Assembly (NCBI GenBank): GCA_903891325.1
Contig: CAITEC010000062.1
Location: forward strand, 51,234-115,233
Direction: 5' to 3'
Source: an uncultured Opitutaceae bacterium
Lineage (GTDB): Bacteria; Verrucomicrobiota; Verrucomicrobiia; Opitutales; Opitutaceae
Length of the DNA: 64,000 nt
Part shown: in pieces, positions 30,320-38,732 of the stretch
How positions within the stretch are numbered: position 1 is the first letter of the stretch
Layout of the letters: each line of letters opens with the position of its first letter
Translations under genes and position numbers: made by a program
Notes under the pieces: generated by a model
What the model was told of the DNA's origin: nothing
Database searches by the model: none
Seen by the model: only the letters and a program-made list of their open reading frames with translations

Positions 30320-31832
30320 GGGAGTTGGCGGCGCGGATCCACGGGACACGGCGCCAGTCGCCGATCCGGTCCAGCGGCCAGAGCGGACGGCTGATCCGGC
30401 GGAAGGGCAGGCTGTCGAAGCGCGACGAGGCGCAGCCCGGGCAGTCCGAGAGGATGATGTCCGCGGCAAAGGGCCCGAACTCGGCGCGGAACCCGAGCGG
30501 CGACTTCACGATCACGATCTTGAAATCCCTCGGCTCGAGCCCGACGCAGCGGTACATGAGCGGCGTGCTGCCCGGGCCGGGCTTCTCGACGAGCAGGAGC
30601 GTGACGTCGCCGATCCGCACGACGGCCGCCCGGCCCATGTCGATCTTCAGGTTGTTCCCGCCGTGGCCGGTGAGGACGTATGCTGCCTTCCGGTGGACCG
30701 ACGCCACCTTGCCAGCCACCTTGAGCGGCTGGGAGAAGATGTGGTCGCGCTTGCCGCCGACCGCGAAGCGGAACGCGCCGCCGCGCCCGGCGGCGAAGGC
30801 CCGGGCGACCGCCTTCGGGTCGACCATGATCGTGAGCGCGCCTCCCGGGATCGACCGGCCCATCATTTCCTTCAGCAGGTGGATACTGTCGCCGCCGCCG
30901 CCCGAGTTGGTGGCGTCCGCGCCGTCGGCGATCACCACGGGGCCGCCCTTGCAGGCCAGGGCGCGGTCGATGCATGCGGGCGCCTTCAGGAATTTTTCCA
31001 TCAGGCGCTCCCGGACCGGCCAGCACCGCGATGCCAGGGAGAGGGCCTTCCTCCGGGCCAGGCCCGGGTCCCCGTCGGTCACGATCAGCACGGACCAGCC
31101 CAGCTCGGGCACATCGAGGTAGGCCTGGGTCATCAGGATCGCGGTGCTGAGGACGCCCTTCCGGCCCTCGAGAGCGACCAGGTCCCTGAAGATCGGCCTG
31201 AGCGGGGGGGCAAAGGTGCTCTGCAGCTCCCCGCCCGTGATCATGGGCAGCCGGACCAGGGCGGACACCGGCTTGGCCCCGGCAAATATCCTTCGGAGGA
31301 CGCCCGCCGCCCGGATTCCCGTCTCCGGCTGGTCCACGTGCGGGAAGGTGTGGTAGCCGACGATCGCGCTCGCGTTCTCGATCATCCGGGGGGTCATGTA
31401 GGCGTGCAGGTCGACGGTGGCGACTACGGGGATATCCGGGCCCACGATCGCCCGGATTTTCTCCAGGAGGAATCCCTCGATGTCCGGCTCGTCGACGGCC
31501 ATCATCGCCCCGTGAAGGGCGACGAGCAGCCCGTCCAGCCGCCCCGCCTTCCCGAGCTCACGGGAGAGGTTCTCCGCAAACCACCGCCGGGTCCGGCGCG
31601 CGGCGGGGCCGCCCGACCACGCCTGGAGCCGGAGCACGCCCACGGGCCGCACCCTGCCCGGCCATTTCCGGAGCCCCCGGACGAATCCGTCGATTTCCCC
31701 CACCTTGCCGTACTTTTCCAGGACTTCCCGGCCGGTTCCGATCCCGAAATTGCCGAAGTCCCCCGGAACCGTCTGGATCGGGTTGAAATAATTTGTCTCC
31801 TGGAGGATTTGGATGATGCCGATTCGCTTCAT
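30306..31832 (-). CDS. M81-family (MlrC-like) metallopeptidase
   Basis: The protein has 508 residues. The N-terminal half is the DUF1485/M81 domain (QETNYFNPIQT, LVALHGAMMAVDEPD). Zinc ligands are expected in TVDLHAYMTP (D141, H143) and GYHTFPHVDQPETG (H161, H165). The C-terminal MlrC domain contains VVIADGADATNSGGGGDSIH. MlrC hydrolyses linear microcystin products, and relatives are widespread with unknown substrates, probably cleaving amides. It is the first gene of a twelve-gene minus-strand series. The upstream gap 31833-31957 shows no clear promoter. Confidence 0.85.
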   Translation of the reverse strand: MKRIGIIQILQETNYFNPIQTVPGDFGNFGIGTGREVLEKYGKVGEIDGFVRGLRKWPGRVRPVGVLRLQAWSGGPAARRTRRWFAENLSRELGKAGRLDGLLVALHGAMMAVDEPDIEGFLLEKIRAIVGPDIPVVATVDLHAYMTPRMIENASAIVGYHTFPHVDQPETGIRAAGVLRRIFAGAKPVSALVRLPMITGGELQSTFAPPLRPIFRDLVALEGRKGVLSTAILMTQAYLDVPELGWSVLIVTDGDPGLARRKALSLASRCWPVRERLMEKFLKAPACIDRALACKGGPVVIADGADATNSGGGGDSIHLLKEMMGRSIPGGALTIMVDPKAVARAFAAGRGGAFRFAVGGKRDHIFSQPLKVAGKVASVHRKAAYVLTGHGGNNLKIDMGRAAVVRIGDVTLLLVEKPGPGSTPLMYRCVGLEPRDFKIVIVKSPLGFRAEFGPFAADIILSDCPGCASSRFDSLPFRRISRPLWPLDRIGDWRRVPWIRAANSLENP

Positions 31833-31957
31833 GCAGCCTTTGGGTCAGTCTCGCCGGTTAGTATGACGGACGGAAGACCAATCCAGCCTACGGCACCACC
31901 CTAAACGGCTCCACCTTCGGAATTGCAAGAAACGCGGGGCTGGGCTTCGCTTCCCCC

Positions 31958-32161
31958 ATGACAGCCCTTTCCACCCCGGTGGTCGCGTGCATCACCGCCG
32001 CCGCCGTCGCCGCCGTCAGTTACATCGCGAACCGCGCGGCCAACCGCGAGCGGGAGCGGAGGCTGGTGTGCGAGCGGGAGCGCGAACAGGAGCTGCGAGG
32101 CCAGGCGACCGCCGGCGAGGATGGGCTCCGCGCCCTTCACCGTCAGGTCACCCGCCAGTAA
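31958..32161 (+). CDS. Possible small membrane protein
   Basis: This is a 67-residue frame with a convincing N-terminal membrane helix (VVACITAAAVAAVSYIA) and a basic, Glu/Arg-rich tail. It overlaps the end of the opposite-strand methyltransferase gene by 19 bases and begins 125 bases from the M81 gene, so the space would otherwise be empty. There is no homology cue. GC-rich DNA gives such frames by chance, so it remains a tentative call. Confidence 0.35.
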   Translation: MTALSTPVVACITAAAVAAVSYIANRAANRERERRLVCEREREQELRGQATAGEDGLRALHRQVTRQ

Positions 32162-33522
32162 GCCCCGTCCTCGTCGATCGTGTGGATCTCGGGGGATTCC
32201 CCGCGCTCCAGCAGGTACTCCTGGATGGCGCGCTTGCAGCCCGGCCACCCGTGAAAATCGTCCACGATGACGAAGCCACCCTTGCTCACTTTCGGGTAGA
32301 GGCTGACCAGCGCGTCCATGGTCGAGGAGTAGAGATCACCGTCAAGCCGGAGAATCGCCAGCTTTTCGATCGGGGCGGTGGGGAGGGTGTCGCAGAACCA
32401 GCCCTCCAGGAACCTCACTCGGTCATCCATCAGCCCGAAGCGCTCGAAGTTCGCCTGGACCCGCTGCCGCGACACGGCCAGGAACTTGTTCTCGCTGTAA
32501 TCGGTCCCGTCGCTCTCCGAGTCGGGCTTCGGCAGCCCCGCAAACGAGTCGGCGATCCACAGCGTCCGGTCGGTGACCCCGTGGGCCTTCAGGATCGCCT
32601 TCATGAGCATGACCGCCCCGCCCCGCCAGACGCCAGTCTCGATCAGGTCGCCGGGGACTCCCTCGCGGATGACGGTCTCGACGCAGGCCTGCAGGTTGTC
32701 CATCCGCTTCCGGCCGATCATGCTGTAGCCGACCAGCGGCCAGTCCGCCCCCTTTGCCCGGACGTGGGGCTGGAAGGGCTTCACGTGGACCATGACGATG
32801 TCGCGGCGGGCGAGGAATCGGCTCAGCGCGTCGATCGCGGCGTTCTTCAGGCGCAGGGGAAGGTTCGCCGGATTGGACTCCCGGGTCTCCCACTGCACGA
32901 GAGTCCACGCGCTCTCATCGTAGACCGCGCCGGATAGGACCTCCTTGAAGAGCTCAAGGTGGTTGCTCGAGGCCGGGACCAGGGGCTTCGCATCGGGATC
33001 GCCGGGCTTCAGCCAGCGCGTCTGTTCCAGGAGGGTCCGCATGATGTCGGCGTCTCCCCGTCGGCCCGATTCCATGACCTGCGGCCTCATGATCCGGGCC
33101 GCGGACTCCGCTGCGATCCTCAGCCGCGACCCCGCGGCGCCGCCCCGCTTCCGGCGCAGGAGGGCGACACGGATCGGGTGGCGATAAGCGAGGGCGCTGT
33201 ACGCATGGCGGCCAAAATCCCTCCAGAGGCGGCCGGTCGGCGTATCGGCCCGGTCGGCCTCGGCGCAGATCCGGTCCGCGAGGGCGCGCTCGTCCGCGGA
33301 AACCGCGCCCGGGTCATCGGGCAGGGGAAGCTCCGCGCAGAGCTGGGCCTTGAACATGACCGGGAACAGGGGATCGGAGGCCTTCTCAAGCTCGCTGACC
33401 ACCCGGGTGATCCGCAGCCGCTTCTCGGCGACCTTCCGCAGCCGGAGCTCGCGGTACCACCGCGTCAGGGGCAACGCCACCAGCAGCGTGATGATCGCGA
33501 CGGGCAGGGCGTGGTTCGTCAT
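32143..33522 (-). CDS. TylF/MycF-type O-methyltransferase with membrane anchor
   Basis: The protein has 459 residues. An N-terminal hydrophobic helix (LPVAIITLLVALPL) is followed by about 200 residues of unassigned helical sequence. Next comes a TylF/macrocin O-methyltransferase domain (about 245-455). This has SAM motif GDLIETGVWRGGAVMLMKA, ADSFAGLPKP, metal and base residues in LRLDGDLYSST, and VIVDDFHGWPG. TylF relatives methylate sugar hydroxyls. It overlaps the end of the GxGYxYP gene by 4 bases (ATGA), so it is the last gene of a three-gene unit. Confidence 0.85.
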   Translation of the reverse strand: MTNHALPVAIITLLVALPLTRWYRELRLRKVAEKRLRITRVVSELEKASDPLFPVMFKAQLCAELPLPDDPGAVSADERALADRICAEADRADTPTGRLWRDFGRHAYSALAYRHPIRVALLRRKRGGAAGSRLRIAAESAARIMRPQVMESGRRGDADIMRTLLEQTRWLKPGDPDAKPLVPASSNHLELFKEVLSGAVYDESAWTLVQWETRESNPANLPLRLKNAAIDALSRFLARRDIVMVHVKPFQPHVRAKGADWPLVGYSMIGRKRMDNLQACVETVIREGVPGDLIETGVWRGGAVMLMKAILKAHGVTDRTLWIADSFAGLPKPDSESDGTDYSENKFLAVSRQRVQANFERFGLMDDRVRFLEGWFCDTLPTAPIEKLAILRLDGDLYSSTMDALVSLYPKVSKGGFVIVDDFHGWPGCKRAIQEYLLERGESPEIHTIDEDGAYWRVT

Positions 33523-35180
33523 GGGGCTTTTTTCGGGGTCGCGTCGAAGGCGGTGAAATGTTTCGGGTCGTCGGGATGCTGGTAGCGCGTCACGTAGGTC
33601 TTCGCTCCCGCCGCCAGCCGCATGAAGCGGTCGAGCGGCACCACCTCGACCGGGCCGTGGAGGCTGCCGATCGCCTCGATGAGGCTGTTCACATCATTTG
33701 TCTCGCGGACATGGACCAGGCAGAAGTACGGGCGGATCGGGTTCAGCGCGATCAGCTCGTCCAGGTCGGCGGCCACCTCCTCGCGGGGGCGGCCGGGGTC
33801 CACGTAGTAGTCGTACGAGATCATCGGGCGGCCATCGCGCAAGTCGCGCGTCCGCGCGGGCCCGTAGCCGTTCACGAACCCGATCACGTCGGGAAACTCG
33901 CGGTAGTAGCGGTCCACCGTCTCCTTCGTGAGGTCGGCGTTGCCGACGTTCCCGTCGGCGGCCGAGTTGTCCATGATCTCAAATATCCGCTCGTCGAGGA
34001 CGGCCATCAGGTCCCTCGCCTCATGCATGAGAGGGCCGAAGCGGGCCGCCGGGATGTGGTTGGGATACATGTAGGCCGGGCCGGAAAGGCCGCCGATGAA
34101 GTAATCCTTCGGGGTCGCGCTCTCATGGAAGTACTCCAGGGCCGCCGGCGAGTATTTCACCCAGCTCATGATCGCTCCCCAGGCCAGCGGGATCCGGCCG
34201 CGGCCCGGCTTGGTCCACACGCCGAGCCCCACCCCGTCGGACTGGATGAAGGACAGGTAGGCCTTCCTCCCGGCGACCGGGTGGGCGTCGCGGGCGATCG
34301 TGTGATTGTTGGTGAACCGGAAGCCCGGCGTGAAGGTGAACTGGGAATTGAAGCTGAGGTTGGGCAGGCTCTGGAGCCCCTCCATCTTGAGCCCGTAGGT
34401 CGAGAGCAGCGTCGTGTGCTCCTCCTCGGTGTCCTTGCCGTAGGGATGCCAGCCGAAGATCGTCCCGTTGGGATTCAAATCCGCCATGAAGCGCCGCTCC
34501 AGCGCCAGCTCGTCGGGATGTCCCGGGTCCGCGGAGAGGTTCTCGAAGAACATCCGGCCCTGGACGCCCCAGTCGGCCATGCCCGGAACGCGGATCGGGC
34601 CGGACTGTCCGCCCATCAGGATGATGCTGTCGTGGTTGCACCGGGCCCAGTAGCGGTCGCGGGCGTCGGAGGTGATCTGCGCGTCGGTCTTTCCCGTGTA
34701 GCGCCCGCGCAGGTCCTCGATCCGGCGGAGCCCGTGCCTCTCGGCCAGCGGGATCAGCTCGTCGTCAACGACGAGCGCGTCCTCGAGCCCGGCGATCGTG
34801 AAGGCGACATTCAGCGAGGTTGGGGCATTGCGGTCCCAGACCACGTAACCGCGGACATAACGGCCAAATAGGGAGAGCGCCTGGTCGGCGGACGCCACCT
34901 CGGTGAAGGCGACGCCGTAGGCGGAGCGGTAAAAATCGCAGAGCGGCCCGGTGATCTCCCACTGGTAGCTCGGGGCCTGGACAATGTAGAACCGGGGCGC
35001 ACCCCGGTTGGCGAGCCCCTGCAGCCCGATCAGCATCGCCTTCTCGGGCAACCCGCCGGCCACCCGCCAGTCGCCGTCGAAGTGCATGACGCAGGCTGCG
35101 CGCACGGGGGCGGCCGGGGCTGCGCGAAGCCCGGCGGCCGGGAGGAGCGCCACAAAGATTGCGGTCAGGAGGGCCTTCAT
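33519..35180 (-). CDS. Secreted GxGYxYP-family putative glycoside hydrolase
   Basis: The protein has 553 residues with signal peptide MKALLTAIFVALLPAAGLRA. The family signature appears as GLSGPAYMYPN, close to G-x-G-Y-x-Y-P. Other conserved-looking parts are the N-terminal GLANRGAPRFYIVQ and SFIQSDGVGLGVWTKPG. The family is a predicted carbohydrate-active enzyme group, mostly in Bacteroidota and Verrucomicrobiota, without a well-fixed reaction. The ATG at 35180 is chosen for the signal peptide and its 4-base overlap with the upstream stop. It should act in the periplasm or outside the cell. Confidence 0.8.
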   Translation of the reverse strand: MKALLTAIFVALLPAAGLRAAPAAPVRAACVMHFDGDWRVAGGLPEKAMLIGLQGLANRGAPRFYIVQAPSYQWEITGPLCDFYRSAYGVAFTEVASADQALSLFGRYVRGYVVWDRNAPTSLNVAFTIAGLEDALVVDDELIPLAERHGLRRIEDLRGRYTGKTDAQITSDARDRYWARCNHDSIILMGGQSGPIRVPGMADWGVQGRMFFENLSADPGHPDELALERRFMADLNPNGTIFGWHPYGKDTEEEHTTLLSTYGLKMEGLQSLPNLSFNSQFTFTPGFRFTNNHTIARDAHPVAGRKAYLSFIQSDGVGLGVWTKPGRGRIPLAWGAIMSWVKYSPAALEYFHESATPKDYFIGGLSGPAYMYPNHIPAARFGPLMHEARDLMAVLDERIFEIMDNSAADGNVGNADLTKETVDRYYREFPDVIGFVNGYGPARTRDLRDGRPMISYDYYVDPGRPREEVAADLDELIALNPIRPYFCLVHVRETNDVNSLIEAIGSLHGPVEVVPLDRFMRLAAGAKTYVTRYQHPDDPKHFTAFDATPKKAP

Positions 35181-35710
35181 GGGGTGGTGGGCGACGCGTC
35201 GGCCACCCGCGCGAAGAAATACACCAGGGGGCGGTTTCGCGTGCTGTGGAGTTCGATCAATTCCAGCTCGCCGCCGCCCTCCAGGAGCCGGAACTCGTCG
35301 TAGAGGCGCATGACCTGGTTGCCCTGGGACACCTCGACGGTCACCTCGGCCTCGACCCGAAGCGTGCGGCCGCCGTCGATCCATTCGGCCTGGACTCGGG
35401 CCGGCTGGCCGGACTGGGCGTAGACGGCCATGTGGCGCTGGTCGATGCGGAAGAAATTCGAGATTGATACGGGATGCCAGGTGTCCACCCGGTTGACCGC
35501 GCTCACCTTGGTCTGGCGCCAGCTCATGTCGTAGCGAAGGACGACCTTGGGACCGTCGGCCGCGATGACCAGGTCCACCCCGGTCCATCCGTCGAGCTTG
35601 CTGCTCTGGGCGGCCTCAAGCCGCCAGCGGCCGTTGAGCCCCGGGTCGCCGGCGAATGCGGCGAGCGGCAGCGGGCAAAGGCCGATGATCAGGAAGAGGG
35701 AACGTCGCAT
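35177..35710 (-). CDS. Exported protein of unknown function
   Basis: The protein has 177 residues. The signal peptide is MRRSLFLIIGLCPLPLAAFA. The mature part looks like an all-beta fold (NGRWRLEAAQSSKLDGWTGV, VDTWHPVSISNFFRIDQRHM). It may be a small lipocalin or jelly-roll domain, but I recognise no family. The ATG at 35710 is preferred because upstream sequence falls in repeats. It overlaps the GxGYxYP gene by 4 bases and is the first gene of that unit, so it may assist that enzyme. Confidence 0.65.
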   Translation of the reverse strand: MRRSLFLIIGLCPLPLAAFAGDPGLNGRWRLEAAQSSKLDGWTGVDLVIAADGPKVVLRYDMSWRQTKVSAVNRVDTWHPVSISNFFRIDQRHMAVYAQSGQPARVQAEWIDGGRTLRVEAEVTVEVSQGNQVMRLYDEFRLLEGGGELELIELHSTRNRPLVYFFARVADASPTTP

Positions 35711-35775
35711 CACGGGGAGGGAAACGAAAACCACTAAGCAAGCTCCCCGCGCCCCGCAACCATATGTTATCCTGC

Positions 35776-35822
35776 GGAAACCTGAAACTTGAGACCTGAA
35801 ACCTGAGTCGATCCTCCAAACC
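35776..35822. repeat. Heptamer stop cassette, copy 3
   Basis: A forward ACCTGAR tandem, with one unit changed to acttgag, is followed by gtcgatcctccaaacc. This is the same extension as in the copies at 1781 and 62658. It lies between two minus-strand genes. Confidence 0.7.
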
Positions 35823-35900
35823 CTGATCTTTGCGAATCGCAAAGATCACATTCCGAAGCATCGCGTAGGAGGGCGGCCGGCGGAGCCGATCTCCAAGGCA

Positions 35901-35926
35901 CCGGGGTCAGCGACCCCGGCTACATT
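35901..35926. repeat. Hairpin repeat family 3, single arm
   Basis: The sequence ccggggtcagcgaccccggc followed by tacatt matches one arm of the elements at 49966-50040 and 58416-58520. The hairpin has the variable loop agc. Confidence 0.65.
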
Positions 35927-35937
35927 ACAGATACGCC

Positions 35938-37452
35938 TCAGCGCACCTCGTAGACCTCCACCAGACCGACGCCGCTGCCGCCGCTCACCCCGGTGACATG
36001 GACGGTGTAGGAGCCTGGCGGAATCGTCACGAGCAGGGCGGAGTCAAGGGAGCCCGGATCAAGGGGAAATGCCCCGACCTGGGCGCCCGTTCCCGTGATC
36101 CAGGGGTCATTGCCCCAGCCGGCATTGGCCGTGATCGGATTGCCGTTGGAATCGAAGAGGGTCACCACCGTGCCAGCGACGGCGCCGGGGAAGCCGAAGG
36201 TGGACCTGAGCCCGGGGCCGATCCCGCGGATCAGCACCGTCTCGGAACTTGGCCCGGTTATCGCGAAGCCGGCGATCAGGACGCTGCCCCCTGAGCCGAC
36301 GTAGCCGCGGGCCGAGACATTGACGAGATTCGCGGTCGGCGCGCCCGTGTCCGCGTCATAAATCTCGGCCAGGGCGATCCCGGTCGAGCTGTTGGCGCCT
36401 GTCAGAACCGAGGAGTAACCGCCCGCACCGAGCGTCTCCAGGAGCGCCGCGTCGGCCGAGCCGGCGGGAAGGGAAAAGGCGCCGACCGCATTGAACGCCG
36501 CAACCAGGGCGGACGTGCCGCCCCAGCCGCTGTTGGTCGCCAGGGAATGCTGCCGGCCGTCATAGAGGGTCAGCTGCGGGGTGGCCAGCGCCCCGGTCAC
36601 CGAAAACTGGGTCGCCAGTGTCGGCCCGACGCCGCGGAGCAGGATCTCCTTTGTCCCGGTGCCCCCGATCACAAAACCGGCGATCAGGATATCGTTGCCG
36701 GTGCCCACCTGCGCCCGGCAGGAGAGGTTCGAGAGCCGCGCGTTCGTCGTGACCTTGAGCGTGGCGACCTCGTCGGCGACGACGCTCGAGCTGTTGGAGA
36801 TAAGGACGTCAAAGGAGCCGGACGCGCCCGGCCCCGCATTTGCGAGCGTATAGGTGGCGGCCGTGGCGCCGGATATCGGCTTTCCATTGAACCGCCACTG
36901 GTAGGTGAGTCCGGCGCCTGTGGCGCCCACCGCGAAGGCGGCGGTCGCCCCGGTTGCGATCGACTGGCTCTGCAATCCCGCCGTGACCAGTCCCGAGGGG
37001 GCAACGGAAACGGCAGCCGGATTGGAGGTTGCGAAACCCGCACCATTGTACGCCTGCACGACATAGGTGCCCGCATCGCCAACGGCGGCCGCCGCAACCG
37101 TGTAGGTCGCCGAATTCGCGCCCCGGATAAAGCGCCCATTCTTGAGCCACTGGTAGATGGGGGCGGGCGTGCCGCCGGCTGCGACCGTCAGCGTCAGGGC
37201 CGCGCCCGTGGCCACGGACTGGGAAGCGGGCTGGGTCGAGAAGACAGGGGCATTGCCGTTCGGATTGGGAGGCGGCAGAAATGGCAGCGGAAGCCCGCCG
37301 AAAGGACCCGCGATTGCGGTCTCCAGGGAATCGCCGGCGTCCGGGAAGGGAAGAAGCGTGGAGAAGTTCTGCTGGTCCGCACGAGTGACAGCGGGGAGGG
37401 CAAGCGCGATGGCAAGAAGTCCGAGGCGGGCGGGGCGGAAAAACGCGATCAT
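35938..37452 (-). CDS. Secreted Ig-like surface protein
   Basis: The protein has 504 residues. A signal peptide (LGLLAIALALPAVTRA) and a Pro-rich linker precede two Ig-like domains near 75-155 and 160-240 (YQWLKNGRFIRGANSATY, YQWRFNGKPISGATAATY). Two copies of the C-terminal module follow (LSCRAQVGTG, VNVSARGYVGSGG, LIRGIGPGLRSTFGF), ending VEVYEVR. The same module pair ends the NHL protein at 3669-6161, so the pair could be a shared anchoring or secretion domain. It is probably extracellular. No enzymatic domain is present. Confidence 0.8.
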   Translation of the reverse strand: MIAFFRPARLGLLAIALALPAVTRADQQNFSTLLPFPDAGDSLETAIAGPFGGLPLPFLPPPNPNGNAPVFSTQPASQSVATGAALTLTVAAGGTPAPIYQWLKNGRFIRGANSATYTVAAAAVGDAGTYVVQAYNGAGFATSNPAAVSVAPSGLVTAGLQSQSIATGATAAFAVGATGAGLTYQWRFNGKPISGATAATYTLANAGPGASGSFDVLISNSSSVVADEVATLKVTTNARLSNLSCRAQVGTGNDILIAGFVIGGTGTKEILLRGVGPTLATQFSVTGALATPQLTLYDGRQHSLATNSGWGGTSALVAAFNAVGAFSLPAGSADAALLETLGAGGYSSVLTGANSSTGIALAEIYDADTGAPTANLVNVSARGYVGSGGSVLIAGFAITGPSSETVLIRGIGPGLRSTFGFPGAVAGTVVTLFDSNGNPITANAGWGNDPWITGTGAQVGAFPLDPGSLDSALLVTIPPGSYTVHVTGVSGGSGVGLVEVYEVR

Positions 37453-37664
37453 GGGTCGGCCTTGGTTGATAGTGACTTTAGTGTAAGGGGGGTACCTGGG
37501 GTTTTCAAGCGCCGCACCGGGAGGCGGTCGGCTTTTCCTGTGACGCCATTTTAGCGGGAAGGTTTCAATAAAGATGGGCTTTGAGGCGGAGCGCGCTCAA
37601 CCCCATATATAGATTTTGCCTTCCGGCATGTTTTTCCTCATCCCTGCCCTTCAAGGATTTCCCC

Positions 37665-38132
37665 ATGCCCCACGTCCCCGGTTTGCGCAGCCCCTATGAG
37701 AAAGTCGGCCGTATCGTCTACCTCGGCCGTATGCTCGACAAGATCCGGCTCCATGCGGAAGGCCGGCTTCCCGCCGACTACCACGACAACCTCGGCGACT
37801 CGAAGCCGGGGATGTTCGACACCCGCTGCTGCGAGCTGCTCCGGGTCCGCTACGCGGACATCCGGCGCCGGACGCTGGAGGGGGGCACCGACGCGGCCGT
37901 GCTTGAGTGGGCGGAGGCTCGCGGGGGCCGTCGGACTGACGGCGAGTGCGCGATCTGGAACGGCTTCATGGTCAAGCGCGGCTGGCACGACCACCCGGAC
38001 AGCGTGCGGCGGCTGCGGCAGCGCGTCGAGGAGGCCGGCCTCGGGGCCCGGACGATCGAGACCTTCTTCGACTTCATCGATTTCGACGAGGGGCGCGACC
38101 CGTCCGCAACCCGGCCCTGGGAGTCGGTATAG
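37665..38132 (+). CDS. DUF5069 domain protein
   Basis: The protein has 155 residues. The full DUF5069 pattern is visible: GLRSPYEKVGRIVYLGRMLD, KIRLHAEGRLPADYH, NLGDSKPGMFDTRCCELL and a C-terminal FFDFIDFDEGRD. Function is unknown. The ATG at 37665 follows TTTCCCC with no Shine-Dalgarno sequence. The membrane protein gene begins 5 bases after the stop. The upstream gap (37453-37664, 212 bases) contains no gene or clear repeat. The other member in the window (21517-21963) is more divergent. Confidence 0.75.
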   Translation: MPHVPGLRSPYEKVGRIVYLGRMLDKIRLHAEGRLPADYHDNLGDSKPGMFDTRCCELLRVRYADIRRRTLEGGTDAAVLEWAEARGGRRTDGECAIWNGFMVKRGWHDHPDSVRRLRQRVEEAGLGARTIETFFDFIDFDEGRDPSATRPWESV

Positions 38133-38137
38133 AGCGG

Positions 38138-38689
38138 ATGAGCATGGATCACGCCGTCCCGCACGTCAGCCCGCACAAGCTGGCGCGGCTGGCCCTCTTC
38201 AGCTTCGTCCTGACCTTCGTCGTTTCGCGCGGGTTCGTGCTGCTCATCATGGCGCACCGGATTCCCAACTTCTATTTCTTCCTGAAGGGAACCCACGTCC
38301 ACCACCTCAACTATGGCATCTTCCTGCTGGCCGCCGTCGGGGGATACGGCGTCCTGCGGCGGCCGGTGGGCCGGACCGCCTCGCTCGCCGCGCTGGTCTA
38401 CGGGGTGGCGATGGGGCTCACCTTCGACGAGTTCGGGATGTGGCTTCACCTGGGAGGCAGCTACTGGCAGCGGACCAGCGTGGACGCGGTGATCATCGTC
38501 GCCGCCCTTCTCGGGCTTTTTGCCTACCTCCGTTCCCTCGAGCGCTTCGAGGCGCGGCACCGGGTCGCCTCGGTTGTCCTGCTCCTGGTCCTGGCCGGCT
38601 TCGGCTGGGTCGTCCTCTCGACGGGAGACCGGATCGGCGAGGCCTACGGCCCGAGGCTTCGCGAACTCGAGGAGTCGTCGTCACCTTAG
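38138..38689 (+). CDS. Integral membrane protein, unknown function
   Basis: The protein has 183 residues with about five hydrophobic segments (FSFVLTFVVSRGFVLLI, YGIFLLAAVGGYGVL, AALVYGVAMGLTF, VDAVIIVAALLGLFAYL, VASVVLLLVLAGFGWVVL). The motif GTHVHHLNYG and the acidic TFDEFGMWLHL are conserved-looking and could bind metal or form an active site in the membrane. I do not recognise the family by name. It is 5 bases after the DUF5069 gene and 43 before the sugar porter. Confidence 0.65.
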   Translation: MSMDHAVPHVSPHKLARLALFSFVLTFVVSRGFVLLIMAHRIPNFYFFLKGTHVHHLNYGIFLLAAVGGYGVLRRPVGRTASLAALVYGVAMGLTFDEFGMWLHLGGSYWQRTSVDAVIIVAALLGLFAYLRSLERFEARHRVASVVLLLVLAGFGWVVLSTGDRIGEAYGPRLRELEESSSP

Positions 38690-38732
38690 CCTCTTTTCCC
38701 TCCCCCCAAAAAAAGACCCCACCCCACCCCGA

